Positions 17,411-27,827 of a DNA stretch of 33,041 nucleotides are shown here, piece after piece. Location of the stretch: NCBI GenBank assembly GCA_031258305.1, contig JAIRNA010000006.1, positions 1 through 33,041 on the forward strand, written 5' to 3'. A model generated the notes under the pieces. The model was given only the letters and a program-made list of their open reading frames with translations. It ran no database searches and had not been told where the DNA came from. Positions within the stretch are counted from its first letter, which is position 1. Every line of letters begins with the position of its first letter. A program made the translations under genes and the position numbers. Source of the DNA: Treponema sp. GTDB lineage: Bacteria; Spirochaetota; Spirochaetia; Treponematales; Breznakiellaceae.

Positions 17411-18925
17411 ATGAGGCAGTATTGTAAAAGAATAAGCGTTGCGGTTATATCCGCGGCGCTCATCATCGGCTGTCCGGACGATACGGCGCCGATTGCGGTG
17501 TCCGCGGTGTCGATAAACGAGGGCAATATCACCTTGGTTGAAAACACAGAAGAACAGCTCACCGTAGACGTTCAGCCTGCAAACGCGGCCGATAAGACCG
17601 TTCGGTGGTCGTCAAGCGATGAGGAGACGGCGACCGTGAATGAAGAAAGCGGTTTAGTAAGGGCCCGTGCTGTGGGAACCGCGGAAATCACCGCAAGGGC
17701 TGTGGACGGATCTGACAAGAGCGACGCTGTTACCGTCACCGTAACGCCGATTGTAGATGAACACGCGGACCTGTCTCCGTCGGAGCTATTCGCCCGGTTT
17801 AAGGGGCAAAAAGCCGTAACGAACGGCTGGGCAGATCGCTACAACGACGGCGCGGGTATGTTCTACGCGAATCCCGCGTCCCTTACCTTCATTGACGATA
17901 CAAGCTTCCCCAACCCGCTTGACAAACGTAAAGCCTTTACGGACGCGATAAACAGCAAGGCGGAAGCCTTCATCATCATCAGCGGGGATGTAGACCTTTC
18001 TGACGGCAAGGTGTCAGACACGGACCACAGCTATTTTGACGAATTCAATACGACAGCGCCTTATGCCCGTAAGCATAGCGACATCACCTTTAAAATAGAG
18101 AACGACAAGACCATCATAGGCGTGAACAACGCCCGCGTTAAATTCGGGGGATTGAGGATAAACGGCAGAACCAACATCATTATCCGTAATCTCACGTTCT
18201 GGGACGCGCATGGGTCAACGGAAAAGGACACGACAAAGGCGGGCAACGAGGCTTCCAAGGCAAGCATAGACGCATTAGTCATTGAGGAAGGCGGGGATGT
18301 CATACCCAGCGGCGTCTGGATAGACCATTGCACCTTCACGGACGGTACCTGTAATGACATGATTCGTAATTTTCACCACGACGGTTCTTTTGACATCAAA
18401 CACGGGCAGAACATCACCGTTTCGTGGAGTGAATTCACCAACCACGACAAGGTTATGCTTGTTGGTTCCAATGAAACCGACTACCTGAACGCAGACGAAC
18501 GACAGATAACCCTGCATCACAATTACTTCCACCAAACCACCCAACGTACGCCCCGTACGCGAGGAACCCTTATGCACATCTACAATAACTATTGGAAAGA
18601 TGTCGGCGTTGACGGCAACAACGGATACTGCCTTGGACCTGGCAGGAACGCCGAATTCATCGTGGAGAACAACTTCTTTGATACGGTAACATTTAAGACC
18701 AACACTAAAATCGTTGATTACTACGATGCGTCCGCCTATCCCGCAAAGGTCTTTTCCGATGGCAACAATGAGACTATAGCGCCGTCAGCGCATTTCACCG
18801 CGACCATCAAGCCGTGGACGCCGACATACGACTACACTGCGGAGGCGGCTCCGCTCTTGCCCACGACTATTCCCGCAGGCGCGGGCGCGGGAAAGACCGT
18901 AACTGCGGAGTGGTTGGAATATTAA
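17411..18925 (+). CDS. Pectate lyase (PL1-like) lipoprotein with N-terminal Big2-like domain
   Basis: Lipobox-like IIGC; Big2-like VSINEGNITLVENTEEQL; IIRNLTF, WIDHCTFTDG, HDKVMLVG, TLHHNYFHQTTQRTPRTR pectate-lyase motifs. Confidence 0.9.
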   Translation: MRQYCKRISVAVISAALIIGCPDDTAPIAVSAVSINEGNITLVENTEEQLTVDVQPANAADKTVRWSSSDEETATVNEESGLVRARAVGTAEITARAVDGSDKSDAVTVTVTPIVDEHADLSPSELFARFKGQKAVTNGWADRYNDGAGMFYANPASLTFIDDTSFPNPLDKRKAFTDAINSKAEAFIIISGDVDLSDGKVSDTDHSYFDEFNTTAPYARKHSDITFKIENDKTIIGVNNARVKFGGLRINGRTNIIIRNLTFWDAHGSTEKDTTKAGNEASKASIDALVIEEGGDVIPSGVWIDHCTFTDGTCNDMIRNFHHDGSFDIKHGQNITVSWSEFTNHDKVMLVGSNETDYLNADERQITLHHNYFHQTTQRTPRTRGTLMHIYNNYWKDVGVDGNNGYCLGPGRNAEFIVENNFFDTVTFKTNTKIVDYYDASAYPAKVFSDGNNETIAPSAHFTATIKPWTPTYDYTAEAAPLLPTTIPAGAGAGKTVTAEWLEY

Positions 18926-18977
18926 GGAATAAAGGAGTGGAAAAGCCTATGCCCACTTCCAGACAAAAGGAGACAGC

Positions 18978-20468
18978 ATGAATATTAACGAAAGCGTTAA
19001 GACGGTAAAGAGACCCGAAAGAGTCCTCCAATTCGGTGAGGGTAACTTCTTACGGGCTTTTGTGGACTGGATGATTGATATTCTCAACGAAAAAACCGCT
19101 TTCAATGGGAATGTCGTCATCGTTCAGCCTTTGGAAAAGGGTATGGGAGACGCGATAAACGCCCAAAACGGGCTTTATACAACGATCCTCCGCGGAGTGA
19201 TGGACGAAAAGGTCATTGAGGAATTTCGTCCTATTACATCAATAAGCCGATGCGTCAGCGCATACGCGCAGTTTGATGAGTACATCAAGCTCACGGAGAA
19301 TCCGGACCTTAAATTCGTTATTTCCAATACTACGGAAGCAGGCATCGCCTATAATTCAGCGGACAAGCTTGACGACAAGCCCCAACGCTCGTTTCCGGGC
19401 AAGGTTACGGCCTTCCTGTACCGGCGCTGGAAACATTTCAACGGAGACTCAAGCAAGGCGCTTACGTTCATCCCCTGCGAACTCATCGACAAAAATGGCG
19501 ATAAGCTAAGGGAAATAGCCGCAAGATACGCTAAAGAGTGGGGCTTGGAGGATGCTTTCTCTGTATGGCTGGAAGAATGTGATTTCTGTAATAGCCTCGT
19601 GGACCGTGTTGTACCGGGTTACCCCCGCGAAGAAGCTGAAACCCTCTGGGAGAAGCTCGGATACACAGACAGCCTGCTTGATATGGCGGAAATATTCCAC
19701 CTGTGGGTCATAGAGACAAGACGCGACTACACCAAAGAACTGCCCTTTGCCGCGGCCGGACTCAACGTTGTCTGGACCGATGATTTGAGTTTCTATCGTA
19801 CCCGCAAGGTGAGAATCCTGAACGGCGCTCACACTATGACCGTGCCGGCCGCCTTCCTCTACGGACTCGACACGGTGGAAGCCTGTTGTAAAGATCCGCT
19901 CGTGTCTGCGTTTATGAAAAAAGGTGTTTTTGAAGAGATAATACCGTCCATGCAGGGAAACGCCGACCAGCTCGTTACCTATGCAGACAAAGTGCTTGAC
20001 CGTTTCGCCAATCCCTCCATTAAACACCTCTTGCTGTCCATTACCCTAAACTCAGTTTCCAAATTCAAAACTCGTGTGTTACCCTCTCTTAAAGGTTTCT
20101 TTCAAAAGAAGGGGAAGTTGCCGACTTGCCTCAGTTTCTCGTTTGCTTCGCTTATTGCCTTTTACAACGGTGTTTTTGGTACTGGCGAAATGACTGGCTC
20201 GCGTAATGGGGAAAAGTATCCCATCAAGGACGATGAGGACGTTTTGACGCGCTTTGCCGCCCTCTACAAAGACAATCCGAACAACGCCCGCGTCATAGTC
20301 CACGCCGTGCTGTCCTTTGCGGACTGGTGGGGCGAAGACTTGTCCGCCATTCCCGGACTCGTGGACAAGGTTTCCGCTCACCTTGAAGGCGTCTGGAAAA
20401 ACGGTGTCAAGGCGGAATTGGAAAAGATTTGCGCCGAATACACTTACTCAGACGGCGAGGGCATTTAA
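18978..20468 (+). CDS. uxaB: Tagaturonate reductase (altronate oxidoreductase)
   Basis: VLQFGEGNFLRAFVDWMID; VISNTTEAGIAY; LNGAHTMTVPAAFLYG; mannitol-dehydrogenase-like family. Confidence 0.93.
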   Translation: MNINESVKTVKRPERVLQFGEGNFLRAFVDWMIDILNEKTAFNGNVVIVQPLEKGMGDAINAQNGLYTTILRGVMDEKVIEEFRPITSISRCVSAYAQFDEYIKLTENPDLKFVISNTTEAGIAYNSADKLDDKPQRSFPGKVTAFLYRRWKHFNGDSSKALTFIPCELIDKNGDKLREIAARYAKEWGLEDAFSVWLEECDFCNSLVDRVVPGYPREEAETLWEKLGYTDSLLDMAEIFHLWVIETRRDYTKELPFAAAGLNVVWTDDLSFYRTRKVRILNGAHTMTVPAAFLYGLDTVEACCKDPLVSAFMKKGVFEEIIPSMQGNADQLVTYADKVLDRFANPSIKHLLLSITLNSVSKFKTRVLPSLKGFFQKKGKLPTCLSFSFASLIAFYNGVFGTGEMTGSRNGEKYPIKDDEDVLTRFAALYKDNPNNARVIVHAVLSFADWWGEDLSAIPGLVDKVSAHLEGVWKNGVKAELEKICAEYTYSDGEGI

Positions 20469-20486
20469 AAGTTATAAGGTTAAAGA

Positions 20487-21989
20487 ATGAAAATAATCCG
20501 TATCAACAGCGCCGACACCGTAGTCGTGGCGCTGGAGCCGCTTGCTAAAGGTGAAAGTGTTGCAGTTGGGGGACAAACCCTCGTGTGCCTGGAAAACATT
20601 CCGCGAGGGCATAAGGTCGCGCTCAAGGATATAGCTAAAGACGAAAGAGTCGTCAAGTATGGTTATATTATAGGCGCGGCCACGCAGGACATACCTGTCG
20701 GCGCTCATGTGCATGTCCATAACCTACGGACCCTGCTTGCGGAAACAACGGAATACCATTGGACACAGCCGCCTGCGGCGCTCATGCCTATGGCGTTTTC
20801 ACCAGCGCCTGAAATTCAGGCGTTCAAGCGTAAAGACGGGCGCATCGGCGTCCGTAACGAGGTGTGGATAGTGCCAACGGTCGGATGTGTGAACCGTACC
20901 GCGCAACGGCTGGCAGAGTGGGCATCCACAGAGTTTAGCGATAGGAACATTGACGGCGTGTTCGCCTGGACCCATCCCTACGGCTGCTCCCAAATGGGCG
21001 AAGACCACGAAACCACCCGCATCGTGCTTGCGGACCTTGTGAAACATCCTAATGCAGGTGCGATTCTTGTGCTTTCACTCGGCTGTGAAAACAACACGCC
21101 CGAAGGCTTCAAACAACTACTCGGTGAATATGCCCATGATAATGCCCGCGTCCGGTTCCTCGTTACCCAAGAAAGTGCGGACGAAATCGCGGAAGGTAAA
21201 AGATTGCTCACGAGACTCGCGGCTTATGCGGAACAGGCAAAGCGGGAAACCGTATCTGCAACCGAATTGGTAGTCGGCATGAAGTGCGGCGGCTCGGACG
21301 GACTTTCCGGCATTACGGCAAACGCGCTCGTGGGACGGGTCTGTGACACACTCACGGGTCTCGGTGCAAGCGTTATCTTGACTGAAGTGCCGGAGATGTT
21401 TGGTGCGGAACAAATGCTTATGGATAGGTGCGAAAACAGAGAAGTTTTTGACAAGACCGTACGCCTCATTGGAGATTTCAAGGAATACTTCCACTCCTAT
21501 GGACAGACGGTCTACGAAAACCCGTCTCCGGGTAACAAGGCAGGCGGCATTACCACGCTCGAGGACAAGTCCTGTGGGTGTGTGCAGAAGGGTGGTTTCG
21601 CCATAGTACGCGGTGTGTATCGTTACGGAGAACGCCTGCCCCTGACCGCGAAGGGACTCGTTCTCCTCGAAGGACCGGGTAATGACATCGTGTCCACAAC
21701 CGCGATGACGGCTGCGGGCGCTCATCTCATCCTCTTCACCACCGGCCGCGGTACACCCCTGGGCGCGCCGATCCCTACCGTCAAAATAGCAAGCAATTCC
21801 GAGTTGGCGCAAAAGAAACCGAATTGGATTGATTTTGATGCTGGCAGGTTGCTCCGTGAAGATGCAGAGTCCTTGCGCGCCGAATTGTTTCGCTTGACAT
21901 TGGACACAGCTTGTGGTAAAGTCAAAACAAAAAACGAGCTTAACCATTACCGTGAAATCTCCGTCTTCAAAAACGGGGTAACGCTGTAG
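20487..21989 (+). CDS. uxaA: Altronate dehydratase
   Basis: GVRNEVWIVPTVGCVN, THPYGCSQMGEDHE, GMKCGGSDGLSGITANALVG motifs. Confidence 0.94.
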   Translation: MKIIRINSADTVVVALEPLAKGESVAVGGQTLVCLENIPRGHKVALKDIAKDERVVKYGYIIGAATQDIPVGAHVHVHNLRTLLAETTEYHWTQPPAALMPMAFSPAPEIQAFKRKDGRIGVRNEVWIVPTVGCVNRTAQRLAEWASTEFSDRNIDGVFAWTHPYGCSQMGEDHETTRIVLADLVKHPNAGAILVLSLGCENNTPEGFKQLLGEYAHDNARVRFLVTQESADEIAEGKRLLTRLAAYAEQAKRETVSATELVVGMKCGGSDGLSGITANALVGRVCDTLTGLGASVILTEVPEMFGAEQMLMDRCENREVFDKTVRLIGDFKEYFHSYGQTVYENPSPGNKAGGITTLEDKSCGCVQKGGFAIVRGVYRYGERLPLTAKGLVLLEGPGNDIVSTTAMTAAGAHLILFTTGRGTPLGAPIPTVKIASNSELAQKKPNWIDFDAGRLLREDAESLRAELFRLTLDTACGKVKTKNELNHYREISVFKNGVTL

Positions 21990-22085
21990 ACAAGGAACGC
22001 GGGCTTTATTTCTTTGAGGAATTATCGATTCGTTTGAATATTTGAGTAAATGATACCCGCGTATCTAAATAAAAAGGAGTAACCT

Positions 22086-23528
22086 ATGAAACCATTCATG
22101 GATGAAGATTTCTTGTTGGAAACGGAGTCCGCGCGGTCTTTGTTCCACGAGGCGGCAAAGGATGAGCCGATTTATGACTTTCACTGTCATTTGATACCGG
22201 CTCAAATAGCGGAAAATAAGCGGTTTTCTAATCTGACGGAACTCTGGCTTGCGGGCGACCACTATAAATGGCGTATGATGCGGGCTATGGGTTTTGATGA
22301 ATATTATATCACGGGCCGCTCAAGCGATTACGAAAAGTTCCTCGCGTGGGCAAGGACCGTCGAACGGCTCATCGGCAACCCGCTCTACCACTGGACTCAC
22401 CTTGAACTGCGCCGCTGTTTTGGCATAGACGAGGTTCTCTCGGGAAAAACCGCGCCCTTCATTTGGGAAAAATCACATGCGTTGCTTGCGGAGGGAGGTT
22501 TGTCCGTCAAAGATGTCTTTGAAAAATTCAAGGTCTATGCGGTTGGCACGACAGACGACCCGGCCGATTCACTCGAATACCACAAAGCGATAGGGCAAGG
22601 AATCGCTCCCATCGGCAAAATCAAAACCAAGGTGATCCCCTCGTTCAGACCGGACAAGGCGCTCAATATTGACAAGCCGGGTTTTGTTGAATATATCGAC
22701 AGGCTCTCTTCTGCGAGTGGTGTTGCCATCCGATCGGTTGCCGATCTTGTCAGAGCTTTAGAGAAACGGCTGGACTATTTTGCGTCCCTGGGCTGCCGCG
22801 CATCCGACCATGCCTTGGAGTATCCGCCCTGCGCCACCGCGGATGATGCGGATATTGAGAAAACGTTTCAAAAGGCGCTCGCCGATGGGCCTGTTGATAT
22901 GCCTGACGCATACAAGACAAAAGTATTGACGGAACTCGCCCGTCTCTATACGGAACGCGGCATCGTGATGCAGTTGCACTTCGCGTCTATCAGAAACGTC
23001 AATTCCCGTATGTTTAAACTGCTTGGACCTGACGTTGGCTACGACGCATCCCATGACCATCAGGCAACCGCAAACCTTGCTGGTTTGCTCGACCGTATGG
23101 AAAGCAATGGCGCTCTCCCGAAAACCGTACTTTACACGCTGAATCCCAAGGACTACTACCCATTTGTTACTGTTATGGGCGGCTTTCAGGATAATTCTTC
23201 AAAAGAGCGCGCCGCACGCGGCGCCGCGTGCGATGGAGTCCGCGGCAAGCTGCAGTTGGGGTCCGCGTGGTGGTTCTGCGACCACCGTGACGGCATGGAG
23301 GAACAATTGCGTGTGCTCGCCAACGTGGGGCTTCTCTCCGCGTTTGTGGGGATGTTGACCGACTCCCGGAGTTTCCTTTCCTACCCTCGGCATGAGTATT
23401 TCAGACGTATCTTCTGTAACCTGCTCGGCAGATGGGTTGAAAACGGAGAATATCCGCCTGATATGGATATGCTGTCCTCTATCGTGAAAGACGTCTGCTT
23501 TGGCAATGCGGAAAAATATTTCGGGTAA
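22086..23528 (+). CDS. uxaC: Glucuronate/galacturonate isomerase
   Basis: IYDFHCHLIPAQIAENKRFSNLTELWLAGDHYKWRMMRAMG; TDSRSFLSYPRHEYFRRI. Confidence 0.95.
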   Translation: MKPFMDEDFLLETESARSLFHEAAKDEPIYDFHCHLIPAQIAENKRFSNLTELWLAGDHYKWRMMRAMGFDEYYITGRSSDYEKFLAWARTVERLIGNPLYHWTHLELRRCFGIDEVLSGKTAPFIWEKSHALLAEGGLSVKDVFEKFKVYAVGTTDDPADSLEYHKAIGQGIAPIGKIKTKVIPSFRPDKALNIDKPGFVEYIDRLSSASGVAIRSVADLVRALEKRLDYFASLGCRASDHALEYPPCATADDADIEKTFQKALADGPVDMPDAYKTKVLTELARLYTERGIVMQLHFASIRNVNSRMFKLLGPDVGYDASHDHQATANLAGLLDRMESNGALPKTVLYTLNPKDYYPFVTVMGGFQDNSSKERAARGAACDGVRGKLQLGSAWWFCDHRDGMEEQLRVLANVGLLSAFVGMLTDSRSFLSYPRHEYFRRIFCNLLGRWVENGEYPPDMDMLSSIVKDVCFGNAEKYFG

Positions 23529-23577
23529 CAAAAGAGACGTACCCATGAAAGAGCAGCATCAGGGAAGAGGGATAAGA

Positions 23578-24885
23578 ATGACCGGTGAAGAACGAAAGCG
23601 ATCCTTTGAGTCCGAGCCGTTGGCGAAGGTATTTCAGGAACTTTACGGCAGGGACGGGGCGCGGGACGCGCCTCGTCGGTACGCCGCGCTTGCGGACGGG
23701 CTTGCGGCTATGGAAGGCGGCGCGGGTCCTCTGCGCGTCTTCACCGCGGCCGGCAGAACCGAGCTTTGCGGCAACCATACTGACCATAACTTGGGCAAGA
23801 CGCTTGCCGCGTCCGTACACTTGGACGCGGTCGGAATCGCCTGCCTTCGGCAAGACAAAACCGTGGTTTTCCAGTCAACTGGCTTTCCTGACGTGGTTGT
23901 TGACCTTTCCGACCTTTCTCCGCGAGAAAACGAGCGCGGTGCGGCCGAGTCGCTCGTACGGGGAGTGGCCGCGGAATTCGCCCGACTCGGCGCGGCGGTT
24001 CGAGGCTTCAATATATGCGCGGACTCCACCGTACCGAAAGGTTCTGGGTTGTCGTCTTCCGCGGCAATCGAGGTTCTATTGGCAAAAGTCTACGACAGCT
24101 TGAACATGGCTGGCGCTACCCCTCCGCTTGAACTGGCGAAAATCGCGCAAAAGGTGGAAAACGTCTATTTCGGTAAACCATGCGGTTTGATGGACCAAGC
24201 CGCGTCCGCCATAGGCGGCGTGGTTTTTATGGATTTCGGCAAAAACCCAGTCGAAACCGAAGCATTTGCATTTAACCTTGAGGAAAGCGGTTACACGCTT
24301 TGCGTGGTGAACACGGGCGGCACCCATGCCGACTTGACCCAGCACTATGCGGCAATCCCGTCCGAGATGAAATCCGTTGCGGCTTTTTTGGGGAAGTCCT
24401 GTCTTGCCGAAGTTGAGCGCTTGGACTTGTTCGCCAACACGGGGTCCCTACGCGCACGGTGTGGGGACAGGGCATTTTTGCGCGCGGTACACTTTTTTGA
24501 CGAAAACCAGCGGGTTGTTGAAATGAGCGCGCTGTTGCGAACGCTGACGCGAAAAAACGTGGTCGGTACAGGCGCGCTTTTGAAAGACTTGTTTGACATC
24601 GTGCAAAGGTCGGGTGACTCGTCGTGGAAGCTGTTGCAAAACATCAGCACGATGACGAATCCGCGTGAACAGAACAGCGCGCTTGGGCTTGCGCTCACAG
24701 AGGAATTTACCGCGAAACGCGGGGGCGCGAGCCGTATTCATGGCGGAGGATTCGCCGGAACCATCCAAGCCTATATTCCCACAGAGGATTTCCCCGCATA
24801 CCAAGCCTTCATGGAAAACGTTTTCGGAGCGGGTTCGGTCATCAAGCTCTTCATCCGCTCTATCGGAACCGCGGAGATTCTTTGA
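23578..24885 (+). CDS. galK: Galactokinase (GHMP family)
   Basis: GRTELCGNHTDHNLGKTLAASV, VPKGSGLSSSAAIEV, GGASRIHGGGFAGTIQAY; ORF open from 23500, but 23578 ATG follows a GGGAAGAGGG RBS. Confidence 0.88.
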   Translation: MTGEERKRSFESEPLAKVFQELYGRDGARDAPRRYAALADGLAAMEGGAGPLRVFTAAGRTELCGNHTDHNLGKTLAASVHLDAVGIACLRQDKTVVFQSTGFPDVVVDLSDLSPRENERGAAESLVRGVAAEFARLGAAVRGFNICADSTVPKGSGLSSSAAIEVLLAKVYDSLNMAGATPPLELAKIAQKVENVYFGKPCGLMDQAASAIGGVVFMDFGKNPVETEAFAFNLEESGYTLCVVNTGGTHADLTQHYAAIPSEMKSVAAFLGKSCLAEVERLDLFANTGSLRARCGDRAFLRAVHFFDENQRVVEMSALLRTLTRKNVVGTGALLKDLFDIVQRSGDSSWKLLQNISTMTNPREQNSALGLALTEEFTAKRGGASRIHGGGFAGTIQAYIPTEDFPAYQAFMENVFGAGSVIKLFIRSIGTAEIL

Positions 24886-24936
24886 GCGAGGCGCGCCCAT
24901 AAGGCCCCTGCTTTCGTTCCTCTATTTCCTTTCTTC

Positions 24937-24965
24937 TTGACGAAGAGTCTCGCTCCGCGTATAAT
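24937..24965 (+). promoter_or_regulatory. Promoter placing predicted +1 at the ATG of the following gene
   Basis: TTGACG (24937-24942), 17 bp, TATAAT (24960-24965); ATG at 24972. Confidence 0.7.
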
Positions 24966-24971
24966 AGAAAA

Positions 24972-27788
24972 ATGCAGAGAACCATAATTGAACACATCCA
25001 AACAAACCTAGGGAACAGAGACGTATGGTTCGTATTTCCAACCGGCGTTGTCGCGGACTTCTGGGGCGTGGAAACCGCGAGAGTCGTCAGGAAACCGGTA
25101 AACACAGAGCGTTTTGCGGCGTGGGATACGTTCAAGAGCATTACCCTTTCCGCGCAACGGAACATGCTCTATGACGAGCCTATAAACAATGCGATCAGAA
25201 CGCTCTTCGCATCGAATTTCCTCCTTGAAAACCGCAAGGAGAAATTCCTCTCTGAATACATCCCCCCGAAATTCGCGGACAGCTATCATTCCTTTATATC
25301 GAACTTGGTCAAGCTCCTCCCTGCTTTGGACGGCGTGATCAAGAAGTCTGAATCATCAGACGCGGGCGATGCGTATTGGGCGGATATGCGCCTCATACAT
25401 AAAAAATACGCCCGCTTCTTGGAGGAACACCAGCTCTACGAACCGTCTTGGAATCGCGCTCCCTTTGATTCAAACGGCAAGATATGGTTCTTGTTCTTTC
25501 CTGAGCTGTCTGAAGATTGGGAGGAATACGCTGAAGAACTCACCGCGCTTTCGGCGCCGATAGAAACGCCGTTTTTATCGGGGGTTCAAGGAGTCCGCAT
25601 CGTATCGGTCACGGACCTTGCCCCAGCGTCTACGGAACCAGTCGAATGGATAAAATTCAGGTCCACGACGGATGAATTCAGACGCCTCGCATTGACCTGT
25701 CGAAAGCTTTTGGCCGACGGCGTATGCCCGGAAGACATAGCTGTTTCGCTGGCCGGTACGGTGGATGCGGAACGGCTTGCACATGAATTCAGACGCTATG
25801 GGCTGACTGCGGATGTGCGTAAGGGGAGGAACCTCCCGAAACACCCAGGCGGCAGAATCTTCGCCGCGCTCTCCGCGTGTAAGGCAAAACATTGGTCCTT
25901 CCAAGCTCTCAAGGACCTTCTTTTAGACAAAGCCTTCCCGTGGAAAGATAAGGAATCCATTGACCTGCTCATGGAATTCGGTATACGGTTTCACTGTATG
26001 TCTGGCTTTTACGAGAACGGGATCGAAATAGACGTATGGGAAAAGACCTTCATGCAAAAACGCAACATGGAATTTGGAGGGCGGTACGTCGAATCCATCT
26101 GGCGGTTCTATCGTCGGCTCAAAGAGGACATTCGGGCGGTTCTCGAAACCAAAAAATTTTCAGCTCTCATTCAAGCATGGGCGGTATTCGAGCGTAATCA
26201 TTTTGACAAGGAAAACATGAATTCGGAAACCGCGAACGTCATCGGCAAATCCATAGCTTCTTTACAAAAACTCGTTGAAATCGAAGAGAAATACGAGAAG
26301 AAATTCCCGCAATTCTATACAAACTACGCTGGCGCCGCGTTTCCTATTTTCCAAGCCTATATAAAAGAGGAACCCTATGTTTTCCAATCGAAAGAGCGGG
26401 GTATTCTGGTCTATGCGTATAAGGTTGCCGCGGGCATTTTCCCGCGTTACCATTTCATCGCCAACATGAACCAAGACGATGCGGCTGTGGTCTACGACGG
26501 ACGGGCGTCGTTCTTGAGAGAAGACCGAAAAAAACAACTCAATGTCCAAGACCGAGACGTATCAGAGGAATTCATCCGCGCCTATGCCTTTTCAGGCTGG
26601 AAGACGGTCTTCTCAGTTGCGGACAGAACGTTTTCCAATCCGGCTACGCCCCACCGCAAACTCAGCGAGTTGTTTGGGAAAGCGGTTGCACAAAAAGATC
26701 TGCCTCCGCTCCCGGACCCCTACGAAGACGAATCCGCGGTATGCGGAATCGCTTCGACCCATAGGGGGGCTTATCCTTCTCCTGTGCAGAGGCGCGGGTG
26801 GGCTGCGTTCAAGGTTTTGACCCATGACCTTAGGGGGGTTGATTTACGCAGAGCGCCTATCAAACATCCGGGGCTTATCTCTATGGCGGCGCGCAGCCTC
26901 CGTACGCAGAAACGGTTTTCCCCCAAGCGCAGGGGAATGGATGAGGAGGCGGTCGTAGAGCGGCTTTCACCAACGGACGTGGAAGAATTCATTGACTGTC
27001 CCTTTGCATGGGTTTTACGCCGCGGGCTGAACATCCGTGAAAAGCAGACTGCCATAGAGACTCTGGACCAGAGGGACATGGGCAATCTTTACCATCGTAT
27101 TCTCGAACGGTTCTTTACGCGAATCAAGAACGATTACCGCGTATTTCACAGCCTCGACCTACCGAATTACAAGAAACTGCTCAACGAGGAGATAGACGCC
27201 TCGATTGACGAGGCTCAGAACAAGGAAGGGTATTTCCAGAAGCCGGTATTTGATATGCTCCGTCCGCGTATTCAAGCGGCGCTTGAATGGTACCTTGAAT
27301 CGGATGCGGAGACGTTGGACGGCTGTAAAATTATCGATGCGGAACACCCGCTCCGCAAGGATTATGCGGACGGCCGCATCTTGAGCGGCATTGCGGACTT
27401 GGTTCTTGAAAAGGACGGGTATATCTTAACGGATTTCAAGACTGGTTCCATGCCCGAGCTCAAAGATTTGTTCGCCCAGGACGCTCAATTTCCGAAAAGC
27501 GTACAGATAGCCGCGTATATTACTATGCTTGAAACGGCAAAGGGGGAGGCGCCCCTGACCGTTCGGGGCGCCCGCTTTTACTCGATTGACAACCGCGAGT
27601 TCCGCGATGTTGTATCTGAAGACCGTCCGCGTTCCGCGTATGACAAAGAGGTTCACGCGGTGGACGACGTTACCGCGTTGGTGTGGGATGCGATGGAGCG
27701 GGGCGATTACCGGGCGCCCGAATATAAACCGCGCCATGCCTGCTCTGCATGTTCCGTTCTGTCGGTCTGTCGGAAGCTATTCCTTTGA
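24972..27788 (+). CDS. PD-(D/E)XK nuclease family protein, AddB/RecB-like with putative 4Fe-4S staple
   Basis: LSPTDVEEFIDCPFAW, ...GNLYHRILERFF, ILTDFKTG (QxxxY-type nuclease motifs), C-terminal CSACSVLSVC (CX2CX5C). Confidence 0.8.
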   Translation: MQRTIIEHIQTNLGNRDVWFVFPTGVVADFWGVETARVVRKPVNTERFAAWDTFKSITLSAQRNMLYDEPINNAIRTLFASNFLLENRKEKFLSEYIPPKFADSYHSFISNLVKLLPALDGVIKKSESSDAGDAYWADMRLIHKKYARFLEEHQLYEPSWNRAPFDSNGKIWFLFFPELSEDWEEYAEELTALSAPIETPFLSGVQGVRIVSVTDLAPASTEPVEWIKFRSTTDEFRRLALTCRKLLADGVCPEDIAVSLAGTVDAERLAHEFRRYGLTADVRKGRNLPKHPGGRIFAALSACKAKHWSFQALKDLLLDKAFPWKDKESIDLLMEFGIRFHCMSGFYENGIEIDVWEKTFMQKRNMEFGGRYVESIWRFYRRLKEDIRAVLETKKFSALIQAWAVFERNHFDKENMNSETANVIGKSIASLQKLVEIEEKYEKKFPQFYTNYAGAAFPIFQAYIKEEPYVFQSKERGILVYAYKVAAGIFPRYHFIANMNQDDAAVVYDGRASFLREDRKKQLNVQDRDVSEEFIRAYAFSGWKTVFSVADRTFSNPATPHRKLSELFGKAVAQKDLPPLPDPYEDESAVCGIASTHRGAYPSPVQRRGWAAFKVLTHDLRGVDLRRAPIKHPGLISMAARSLRTQKRFSPKRRGMDEEAVVERLSPTDVEEFIDCPFAWVLRRGLNIREKQTAIETLDQRDMGNLYHRILERFFTRIKNDYRVFHSLDLPNYKKLLNEEIDASIDEAQNKEGYFQKPVFDMLRPRIQAALEWYLESDAETLDGCKIIDAEHPLRKDYADGRILSGIADLVLEKDGYILTDFKTGSMPELKDLFAQDAQFPKSVQIAAYITMLETAKGEAPLTVRGARFYSIDNREFRDVVSEDRPRSAYDKEVHAVDDVTALVWDAMERGDYRAPEYKPRHACSACSVLSVCRKLFL

Positions 27789-27827
27789 CAGCTTTTTGTT
27801 TGAACGAGCGTAGAGGCGCTGGCTCTT

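Noticed and set aside
21897-21930. TTGACA...TAAAGT promoter-like sequence inside the uxaA 3' end
   Set aside because: Within coding sequence, poor spacing, and no gene start closely downstream; uxaC begins 150+ bp later.
21117-21947. 276-aa minus-strand ORF
   Set aside because: Antisense to uxaA; codon-bias shadow ORF.
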